Part shown: piece by piece, positions 34,117 to 40,442 of the stretch | How positions within the stretch are numbered: position 1 is the stretch's first letter | Layout of the letters: every line of letters begins with the position of its first letter | Origin: Rubrivivax sp. | GTDB taxonomy: Bacteria; Pseudomonadota; Gammaproteobacteria; Burkholderiales; Burkholderiaceae_C | DNA: 40,442 bases | Reading direction: 5' to 3' | NCBI GenBank assembly: GCA_021300575.1 | Contig: JAJTDM010000045.1 | Span: 1 to 40,442, forward strand | Translations under genes and position numbers: made by a program | Notes under the pieces: generated by a model | Told to the model about the DNA's origin: nothing | Seen by the model: the letters and a program-made list of their open reading frames with translations, nothing else | Databases searched by the model: none

Positions 34117-35473
34117 GCGCGGCCATGAAGTCGTGCTCGATGCGGTCCAGCGCGGCCTGGGTGTGACCTTCGAAGCGCAGCACCAGCACGGGCGTGGTGT
34201 TGGAGCCGCGGATCAGGCCGAAGCCGTCGGCGAAGTCCACCCGCACGCCGTCGATGGTGCCCACCTCGCCGCCCGGGAACTTCAGCGAACCGTCGGCCAC
34301 CCGCGCCTGCAGCGCCTGCACCACGCGCGCGGGCTCGCCTTCGGCGCAGGGCACGTTGAGTTCCGGCGTGGAGAAGCTGGTGGGCAGCGCGTTCAGCACC
34401 CGGCTGGGGTTGGCGCTGCGCGACAGGATCTCCAGCACCCGCGCGGCGGTGTAGGTGGCATCGTCAAAGCCGTACCAGCGCTCGCCGAAAAAGATGTGGC
34501 CGCTCATCTCGCCCGCAATCGGCGCGCCGATCTCCTTCATCTTGGCCTTGATGAGCGAGTGCCCGGTCTTCCACATCATCGGCACGCCGCCGGCCTTGCG
34601 GATGGCCACGGGCAGGCGCTGGCTGCACTTGACGTCGTAGATCACCGTGGCGCCGCGGTGGCGCTTCAGGATGTCGGTGGCGATCAGCATCAACTGCCGG
34701 TCGGGGTAGATGATGTTGCCCTGCTTGGTGACGATGCCCAGGCGGTCGCCGTCGCCGTCGAAGGCCAGGCCGAGTTCGGCGTCGGTGGTCTTCACGCGCT
34801 GGATCAACTCGGCCAGGTTCTCGGGCTTGCTCGGGTCCGGGTGGTGGTTGGGAAAGTCACCGTTGACCTCGGAGTACATCTCGTCCACGGTGCAGCCCAG
34901 CGCGCGCAGCACGCCTGGGGCCGAAGCGCCCGGGATGCCGTTGCCGGAATCGACCACGATCTTCATCGGGCGGGCGAGTTTGCAGTCACCCGCAATGCGC
35001 GCCGTGTACTCCGCCCCGATGTCCATCGCGGCGCTGCGGCCGCGGCGCTTGACGTAATCCTCGGCCTCGATGCGCTGGCGCAGCTTCTGGATGTCGTCAC
35101 CATAGATGGCGCGGCCGGCCAGCACCATCTTGAAACCGTTGTAGTCCTTGGGGTTGTGACTGCCCGTGACCTGGATGCCCGAGCGGCAGCCGTGCGCGCC
35201 CCGCGTGGCGGCCACGTAGTACAGCATGGGGGTGGTCACCGCGCCCAGATCCACCACGTCCAGCCCGGTGGATTTCAGGCCCTTGATGAGCGCCGCGGCC
35301 AGCTTCGGACCCGACAGCCGCCCGTCACGCCCCACGGCCACGGCCTTCTCGCCCGCCGCCACCGCCTCGCTGCCGAAAGCCCGGCCCAGATGTTCGGCAA
35401 AGGTGGCGTCAATGGTCTGGCCGACGATGCCGCGGATGTCGTAAGCCTTGAAGATGGAGGGGTGGACTTGCAT
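34070..35473 (-). CDS. algC: Phosphomannomutase/phosphoglucomutase
   Basis: This 467-residue α-D-phosphohexomutase has the phosphoserine loop GSHNPKDYNGFK with Ser105, metal loop FDGDGDRLG (Asp239, Asp241, Asp243), sugar-binding GEMSGHIFF, and phosphate-binding RGSNTTPVLVLRFE near the end. FKAYDIRGIVG at the start is the AlgC/ManB signature. It interconverts hexose 6- and 1-phosphates for nucleotide-sugar synthesis. The ATG at 35473 gives a normal N terminus. It runs tail-to-tail into the GT30 gene, overlapping it by 47 bases. Confidence 0.94.
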   Translation of the reverse strand: MQVHPSIFKAYDIRGIVGQTIDATFAEHLGRAFGSEAVAAGEKAVAVGRDGRLSGPKLAAALIKGLKSTGLDVVDLGAVTTPMLYYVAATRGAHGCRSGIQVTGSHNPKDYNGFKMVLAGRAIYGDDIQKLRQRIEAEDYVKRRGRSAAMDIGAEYTARIAGDCKLARPMKIVVDSGNGIPGASAPGVLRALGCTVDEMYSEVNGDFPNHHPDPSKPENLAELIQRVKTTDAELGLAFDGDGDRLGIVTKQGNIIYPDRQLMLIATDILKRHRGATVIYDVKCSQRLPVAIRKAGGVPMMWKTGHSLIKAKMKEIGAPIAGEMSGHIFFGERWYGFDDATYTAARVLEILSRSANPSRVLNALPTSFSTPELNVPCAEGEPARVVQALQARVADGSLKFPGGEVGTIDGVRVDFADGFGLIRGSNTTPVLVLRFEGHTQAALDRIEHDFMAALKSVKPDAAVQAAAH

Positions 35474-35652
35474 GGGGGGAGTCTGGTGACAGGAATGGGG
35501 GCTTGAAGAGGCCAAGGGTCTCGGCTGCCGGCGCTGGGGCATTCTAGGGAGATGCAGGTCGCAGAACCGGCGCCTGCGCAAGCACGCTTCATGCCGGATC
35601 AAAGGTCCGAAAACGGCCCACTGCGCGGTCCAGCGAAACCTATGATTCCTGC

Positions 35653-37266
35653 ATGACCAGCCCCATGGATGCCGACACCGGTACCTTGAAGGAAACCGCC
35701 ACGGCCCGCAGGCACCCGGTCGCGCAGCTCCGTGTTGCGGTCGCGGCACCCGATCCGCGCTACCTGGTGCTGGTGGCCCGAGACGCCCGCTTCGATGGCC
35801 GGCTTTTCGTTGGCGTGACGTCCACCGGCATCTACTGCCGCCCGGTGTGCCGCGTACGCACACCTGCCGAGCGCCGCTGCAGGTTCTTTGCCCAGGCGGC
35901 ACAGGCGGAAGCTGCGGGGTTCCGGCCCTGCCTGCGGTGCCGACCGGAGCTCGCTCCGGGCCTCTCCCTCGTCGATTCGCCTCAGGCGCTGGGGGTGGCG
36001 GCTGCCGCCCTCATCGACGAGGCCGTCCATGCAGGACGCGCCTTGCCCATGGCAGCCGTGGCCGCCCGCCTGGGCGTGACCGACCGGCATCTGCGTCGGC
36101 TGTTCTCCCAGACCTTGGGCGTCTCGCCCAAGGCCTACCTCGACACACGCAGGCTGCTTTTAGCCAAGCAGCTGTTGACGGACACCCGCCTGCCCATGGC
36201 CGAAGTCGCCCAGGCTGCGGGCTATGCCAGCTTGAGACGCTTTTACGCCACGTTCCTCAGCCACTACCGCCTGAACCCCAGTGCCTTGCGGCGCCAGCAA
36301 CGTCCTTCGGGTGGCGGCCTTCGTGGGACGGCGGACGACACGCTGGTGTGCCGGCTGGGCTACCGCCCGCCCTACGACATCGCCGGCGTGATGCGCTTTC
36401 TGCAGGACCGCGCGGTGACAGGCGTCGAGGTCGTGGACGGCCTGACCTGGCGACGCACGTTGAGTCTGGCCCTGCCGCCCCACCAGGGCCAGGCCGCCAG
36501 CGGATGGATCGCGGCCCGGTTTGATCCTGATCACCATGAGGTGGAGGTCACCCTGTCGTCTTCGCTCCAGCAGGCCCTGGGGCCGCTGCTGGCCCGCATA
36601 CGTCAGGCCTTGGACCTGGACGCAGACCCTGCCTGCATCGATCCGGTGCTGGCCTGCATGCAGATGCAGGTCTTGCCCGGCTCACGCAGCTTGCCCTCCG
36701 TGCCCGGGCTGCGCGTGCCCGCTGGCGTTGACGGTTTCGAGACCGCCGTTCGCGTGATCCTCGGACAACAGGTCACGGTGGCTGCAGCGCGAACGCTGAC
36801 CGGACGCCTGGCGGGGGCCCTCGGGTCCCCTGTGGCCGCACCCGGTCAGGGTCTGACGCATCTGTTTCCCACGGCGCAGCAAGTGGACCAGGCCAGCGCC
36901 GAGGAGATCGGGCGCCTGGGCATCGTGCGTCAACGCGTGCGCGCACTGCAGGCCGTGGCTCAGGAGGTGGCCAGCGGCAGGCTCGTGCTGGACCGTGGCG
37001 CTGCGCTGGAACCGACCTTGAACGCACTTCGGGCCCTGCCCGGCGTGGGCGAATGGACAGTGCAGGTGATCGCGATGCGGGCCCTGGCCTGGCCCGATGC
37101 CTTTCCTGCCACCGACATCGCCTTGCTCAAGGCCCTGCACACCCGCGACGCCCGCGCCGCAGAGCGCCAGTCTGAGGCCTGGAGGCCTTGGCGCGCCTAC
37201 GCTGTCATGCGGCTTTGGCAGTCGCTGCTCAGCCCACCGCAGGACACTGCAGGTACACCCACTTGA
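35653..37266 (+). CDS. alkA: Ada-AlkA fusion: methyl-sensing regulator and 3-methyladenine DNA glycosylase
   Basis: This 537-residue protein has domains in order: Ada zinc domain with Cys62, Cys66, Cys93 and Cys96 (about 40-105), where one Cys takes methyl from DNA phosphotriesters; AraC-type helix-turn-helix (about 120-213); AlkA N-terminal domain (about 228-340); and HhH-GPD glycosylase (about 345-520) with the hairpin LPGVGEWTV (462-470) and catalytic Asp488 in FPATDIALL. It both senses alkylation and excises alkylated bases. The O6-methylguanine methyltransferase is a separate gene 72 bases downstream, so this is a split adaptive-response set. Confidence 0.93.
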   Translation: MTSPMDADTGTLKETATARRHPVAQLRVAVAAPDPRYLVLVARDARFDGRLFVGVTSTGIYCRPVCRVRTPAERRCRFFAQAAQAEAAGFRPCLRCRPELAPGLSLVDSPQALGVAAAALIDEAVHAGRALPMAAVAARLGVTDRHLRRLFSQTLGVSPKAYLDTRRLLLAKQLLTDTRLPMAEVAQAAGYASLRRFYATFLSHYRLNPSALRRQQRPSGGGLRGTADDTLVCRLGYRPPYDIAGVMRFLQDRAVTGVEVVDGLTWRRTLSLALPPHQGQAASGWIAARFDPDHHEVEVTLSSSLQQALGPLLARIRQALDLDADPACIDPVLACMQMQVLPGSRSLPSVPGLRVPAGVDGFETAVRVILGQQVTVAAARTLTGRLAGALGSPVAAPGQGLTHLFPTAQQVDQASAEEIGRLGIVRQRVRALQAVAQEVASGRLVLDRGAALEPTLNALRALPGVGEWTVQVIAMRALAWPDAFPATDIALLKALHTRDARAAERQSEAWRPWRAYAVMRLWQSLLSPPQDTAGTPT

Positions 37267-37338
37267 ACCCGCTGATACATCGCCTGGATCTCACGGCTCC
37301 AGGCGCTCCAGAAGCCCCACGCCTCCACGCTCCACACC

Positions 37339-37887
37339 ATGCACGCTGAACGCAAGCCCGCCCCTCCAGCACACCGCAGCCGACCTGCGTCCGCCAGTGG
37401 CGCGACACAGGCGCGCCTCGATACACCCCTGGGCCCCATGACCGCACTCGCCACAGACCTGGGTCTGTCGGGCTTGTGGTTCGACGGTCAGAAACATCAT
37501 CCAGGCCCCCTGGTGGCGCCCGAAGATCCACAGCACCCGATGCTGCAAGCCACCGCGCGCTGGCTGAGCGCTTACTGGGCACGAACGCAAGACGGCGGGC
37601 CCGCCCCGGCGCTCGACCTCAGCGCCGGCACCCCCTTCCAGCGCGCCGTGTGGGCCGCCCTGCTGAGCATTCCGCCAGGCGGCACGTCCACCTACGCCGC
37701 CATCGCCGCCGCCGCCGGCTCGCCTGCGGCCGTGCGCGCTGCCGGCGCAGCCATCGGGCGCAACCCGGTCAGCCTTATCGTGCCCTGCCACCGCGTGCTG
37801 GGCAGCGGCGGCGCGCTCACGGGTTACGCAGGCGGGCTGGAACGCAAACGCGCCCTGCTGGCGCACGAGGGCGCAATCCCTGCATGA
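37339..37887 (+). CDS. ogt: Methylated-DNA-protein-cysteine methyltransferase
   Basis: This 182-residue protein has the methyl-acceptor Cys150 in SLIVPCHRVLGS, preceded by the wing helix-turn-helix GTPFQRAVWAALLSIPPGGTSTYA and followed by LTGYAGGLERKRALLAHEG. It repairs O6-alkylguanine by irreversible transfer to Cys150. The first 25 or so residues are Pro/Ala/Arg-rich and may not be translated; the fold begins near residue 25. It follows the Ada-AlkA gene on the same strand and overlaps the next gene by ATGA (37884-37887), suggesting one adaptive-response operon. Confidence 0.93.
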   Translation: MHAERKPAPPAHRSRPASASGATQARLDTPLGPMTALATDLGLSGLWFDGQKHHPGPLVAPEDPQHPMLQATARWLSAYWARTQDGGPAPALDLSAGTPFQRAVWAALLSIPPGGTSTYAAIAAAAGSPAAVRAAGAAIGRNPVSLIVPCHRVLGSGGALTGYAGGLERKRALLAHEGAIPA

Positions 37888-38777
37888 CCGCGCGTCAGTT
37901 TGCGGAACTGCTGGCGCTGGCGGCGCTGTGGGGCGCCTCGTTTCTGTTCATACGGGTGGCGGTGCCGGAGTTCGGGCCGGTCATGGTCACGGAGATACGC
38001 GTGCTGCTGGCGAGCCTGGCGCTTGCGCCGCTGCTCTGGATGAGCGGGCACTGGCGTGCCCTGCGCGCCCATGCCGGGCCGCTGGTGGTGGTGGGCGTGG
38101 TGAATTCGGCCCTGCCGTTTGCGCTGTACAGCTACGCCTTGCTGTGGATCTCCACCGGGCTGGCCGCCATCTTCAACGCCACCGCACCCCTGTGGGGCGC
38201 GCTGATTGCCTGGGCCTGGCTGGGCGAGCGCCTGAGCCGTACGCGCGTGCTGGGCCTGGTGCTGGGCTTTGCCGGCGTGGTGTGGCTGGCCTGGGACCAG
38301 GCGGGCCTGCGCAGCGGGGCGGGCTGGGGGCAGGCGGCCTGGGCCGTGGTGGCGTGCCTGGTCTCCACCCTGTGCTACGGCTTTTCCGTGAACTTCACCA
38401 AACGCCACCTGGGCACTGCGCCCCCCATGGCCGTGGCAGCGGGCAGCCAGATGGTGGCCGGGCTGGCCCTGGCGCTTCCGGCCACCGCCACATGGCCGTC
38501 GGCCGCACCCAGCCCTGGCGCATGGGCAGCGGTGACGGTGCTGGGTCTGGCCTGCACCGGCCTGGCGTACTGGCTGTACTTCCGGTTGATTGCCAGCGCG
38601 GGCCCGAGCAAGGCGCTGGCCGTGGCCTACCTCATCCCGCTGTTTGCCCTGGCCTGGGGATGGCTGTTCCTGGGCGAGGGCGTGACCCCCGTGATGGTGG
38701 GCGCCGGCAGCGTCATCCTGCTGGGCACGGCCTTGGCCACCGGCCTGATCGGCGCCCGGACGCCAGGACACCGCTGA
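37884..38777 (+). CDS. EamA/DMT-family transporter
   Basis: This 297-residue protein has ten hydrophobic segments in two EamA repeats. WGASFLFIRVAVPEFGPVMV and NATAPLWGALIAWAWLGERLS belong to the first, and the YLIPLFALAWGWLFLGEGVT terminus closes the second. Members export amino acids or other small metabolites from the cytoplasm; the substrate cannot be read here. It overlaps ogt by ATGA, so it is probably co-transcribed with the repair genes. Confidence 0.91.
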   Translation: MTARQFAELLALAALWGASFLFIRVAVPEFGPVMVTEIRVLLASLALAPLLWMSGHWRALRAHAGPLVVVGVVNSALPFALYSYALLWISTGLAAIFNATAPLWGALIAWAWLGERLSRTRVLGLVLGFAGVVWLAWDQAGLRSGAGWGQAAWAVVACLVSTLCYGFSVNFTKRHLGTAPPMAVAAGSQMVAGLALALPATATWPSAAPSPGAWAAVTVLGLACTGLAYWLYFRLIASAGPSKALAVAYLIPLFALAWGWLFLGEGVTPVMVGAGSVILLGTALATGLIGARTPGHR

Positions 38778-38848
38778 GGGTGCCCAGGTAGGCAGCGGAA
38801 CGCTTCCATCAGCCCCCGACCAGGGAGCCCCACGCCCGCCGCCAGCGG

Positions 38849-39655
38849 TCACCCCCGCCGGTGCCCCACCTCGAAATCATTGCGCCCGCTGCGGTCCACG
38901 CCGCGCACCAGCCACAGCGGGCGGTTCGCGAAGTTCACGGCGACGCCGGTCTTGCCGTCCACCGGGCGCAGGTTGCGCTCGAAGACCGAGGTGGAGGGCA
39001 TGTAGCGCAGCGCCACGCCCGTGCGGCGCTTGCCCGAGGTGTTGGCCGCCGCGCCGTGGATCATGTAGACGTCGTGCAGCGACATCTGCCCGGGCTGCAG
39101 TTGCAGGTCCACCGCCTGGGCTTCGTCGAAAGTGCCGTCGGCCATGCGCTGGTTGAGCGTGAGGTCGGTACGGTCTTCGTGCAGGTGTTCGTGCAGGTGC
39201 TCGCCTTCATGCGAGCGGGGAATGACGCGCAGGCAGCCGTTTTCTACGGTGGACTCCTCCAGCGCCACCCAGGCCGTGCAGGTGGCCAGGGGACGGATCG
39301 GCCAGTAGTGGCCATCCTGGTGCCAGGGGGTCTCGTAGCCCTCACCCGCGGGCTTGCAGAAGACATGGCATCCCCAGAGGATGACGTCTTCACCGATGAC
39401 GTCGGACACCAGTTCCACGATCTCCGGGTCACGCGCCAGATCCAGAAAATCGCTCACGCCGCGCACCCCTTCGCCGTTGTCGCCCGCCACGTGGGCGGAC
39501 ACCAGCTTCTCGGGCCGCACGCCGGGGTTGTCACGCAGCAGCGTTTCCAGCGCCTGCACCATGGCGGCCACGCGGGATGGCGGCAGGCGGAATTCAGGGA
39601 TCACCCAGCCCTCGTGCTGGTAGTGGGCGGTTTCGGCGGCGGACAGTCGGGCCAT
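38849..39655 (-). CDS. Phytanoyl-CoA dioxygenase (PhyH) family protein
   Basis: This 268-residue Fe(II)/2-oxoglutarate oxygenase has iron ligands His112 and Asp114 in PWHQDGHYW and distal His200 in VYMIHGAAAN. The 2-oxoglutarate-binding Arg is probably in the KRRTGVALRY segment (210-216). Family members hydroxylate diverse small substrates; this one is unassigned. The start at 39655 is supported by an AGGAG site five bases upstream; longer starts are possible but lack the fold. It is transcribed towards the EamA gene and away from the sensor fragment, with no functional link apparent. Confidence 0.89.
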   Translation of the reverse strand: MARLSAAETAHYQHEGWVIPEFRLPPSRVAAMVQALETLLRDNPGVRPEKLVSAHVAGDNGEGVRGVSDFLDLARDPEIVELVSDVIGEDVILWGCHVFCKPAGEGYETPWHQDGHYWPIRPLATCTAWVALEESTVENGCLRVIPRSHEGEHLHEHLHEDRTDLTLNQRMADGTFDEAQAVDLQLQPGQMSLHDVYMIHGAAANTSGKRRTGVALRYMPSTSVFERNLRPVDGKTGVAVNFANRPLWLVRGVDRSGRNDFEVGHRRG

Positions 39656-39773
39656 GGATGCTCCTGGAAAGAGGTGGCTGCAGCAGGCTTGTTGGAGGCC
39701 GGTGCGGCGGCGGACGGCAGACAACAGTTTCGGGCTTTATCGTAAGTGCCCCGGCCACCATAATCCCCGCCCC

Positions 39774-40337
39774 ATGGCCATGCACGATTGTTCAGGCACC
39801 GGGGACGCTCCAGGCGACGGAGCGTCATCCGCTGTCTTGGCGCTGGCAGCCCCCGCGGCCCGGGCCTGCCTCAGGCCCCGGGAAGCCTGGCGGGCCTGGG
39901 CGCTGGCGTGGCAGACGCTGGTGCCCATCTTCCTTGCCCTCACCTTCCTGGCGTTCGCTGCCACAGCGCACGCAGCAGCGCCTGACCGCATCGAGGCACA
40001 AGCACCTTCTGCACGCCTGACCGGCCAGATCGCCTACCTCATCGACACCAGTGGCCAGCTCGGCATCGAGCAGATCAGCCACCCGAGCGCGCAAGGGGCC
40101 TTTCGCACGCCCGAGGGGCCGCTGCGCACTCTGTACGACGACCGGCCGTACTGGATTCGCGTGGTGATGCAGCACGAGGGCGACCGGGGGGACTGGGTGC
40201 TGGCCATGAGCACCACCGGCCTGCGTGAGGTGGAATTCCACGGCCCCTTCGATGTGGCCGGCGCGCCGCTGGGCGAGGTGGTGCGTACTGGCCTGGACCG
40301 GCCCTGGGCCAGCCGCCCGCTACAGAGTGAACGCTGA
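39774..40337 (+). pseudogene. Truncated 7TMR-DISMED2 sensor protein, N-terminal part
   Basis: This 187-residue frame has a long polar leader, one hydrophobic segment at about 46-68 (likely signal/anchor, ending AATAHA) and then the start of a 7TMR-DISMED2 ligand-binding domain (GQIAYLIDTSGQLGIEQI, RPYWIRVVMQ, WVLAMSTTGLREVEFHGP). Such domains precede seven membrane helices and a kinase or cyclase output. Here the frame stops at 40335-40337, in the middle of the domain (after ASRPLQSER), and the following 105 bases look unrelated. Insertion of a mobile element near 40330 is likely. The start at 39774 is the most reasonable. Confidence 0.62.
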
Positions 40338-40442
40338 TATGGCTTCTCTCTGTCAAGAGGCCGGACGCATTCCTCTGCAATTACAGATGTCATTGATCCC
40401 GTTGCCGGACGGGGAACGCGACGGAGCCTGTGGTTGCCACCC
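40338..40442. other. Unassigned right edge, possible mobile-element end
   Basis: This sequence does not continue the sensor domain in any frame I can recognise. The abrupt break inside a conserved domain suggests that an insertion element starts near 40330-40338. I cannot name it. Confidence 0.3.

Noticed and set aside
34073..35506. Long open frame on the + strand opposite algC
   Set aside because: It is a high-GC shadow of algC, rich in His/Val/Gly with no domain; the minus-strand gene has all catalytic motifs.

Overview
The window looks like chromosomal DNA of a Gram-negative betaproteobacterium, probably Burkholderiales near Comamonadaceae. Codon use is GC-rich, the ISL3-type transposase tail and the EPS-associated MarR regulators are of a type I associate with that order, and there is a full set of O-antigen/LPS genes. 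I assign no species. No rRNA, tRNA or CRISPR array was seen. Both ends look like breakpoints: the left edge is the 3' end of an ISL3 transposase and the right edge is a truncated sensor gene.

Layout. (1) 1-2.6 kb is a toxin-antitoxin (TA) patch: an IS end that has cut off the start of mqsR, an intact mqsA, an AbrB/PIN pair, a CopG-antitoxin remnant and a HigB/HigA-like pair. (2) 2.7-3.85 kb is a WecA/WbpL-type initiating sugar-phosphate transferase on the + strand. (3) 3.9-22.6 kb is one long, tightly overlapping minus-strand operon. It reads, in transcription order: MarR-EPS regulator, DUF4160, DUF2442, second MarR-EPS regulator, wbpA, wbpB, wbpD, antitoxin, PIN-WbpE fusion, wzx, a small membrane protein, wzy, wbpI, a GT4 glycosyltransferase, wbuX, wbuY, wbuZ, fnlA, fnlB, fnlC, wbuB. 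(4) 23-25.5 kb is a second TA patch: FitAB, TacAT-like, a PIN remnant and HEPN-MNT. (5) 25.6-31.3 kb is a minus-strand nonulosonic-acid cassette (Gfo/Idh oxidoreductase, CMP-sugar synthetase, SDR, NeuB, NeuC) ending in a Wzz-like gene. (6) 31.4-34.1 kb holds two tandem GT30 (Kdo-transferase-like) genes, followed by algC on the other strand. (7) 35.6-40.4 kb is general genome: Ada-AlkA, Ogt, an EamA exporter, a PhyH dioxygenase and a truncated 7TMR-DISMED2 protein.

How it fits together. WbpA, WbpB, WbpE, WbpD and WbpI form a complete route from UDP-GlcNAc to UDP-ManNAc3NAcA. FnlA, FnlB and FnlC make UDP-L-FucNAc. WbuX/Y/Z would convert an acetamido group to an acetamidino group, on FucNAc or on ManNAc3NAcA. 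Wzx, Wzy and Wzz are the export, polymerisation and chain-length steps, and the WecA-like enzyme starts the unit. The product is therefore predicted to be a Wzx/Wzy O antigen with L-FucNAc (or FucNAm) and a diacetamido-mannuronic acid. The nonulosonic-acid cassette may add a sialic-acid-like sugar.

The most unusual feature is a PIN ribonuclease-like domain fused in frame to the N terminus of the WbpE aminotransferase. Its likely antitoxin lies directly upstream, inside the operon. About eight TA-type modules punctuate the first 25.5 kb. The operon's first regulator gene carries a ten-base homopolymer near its start, and that gene is duplicated around the DUF4160/DUF2442 pair.
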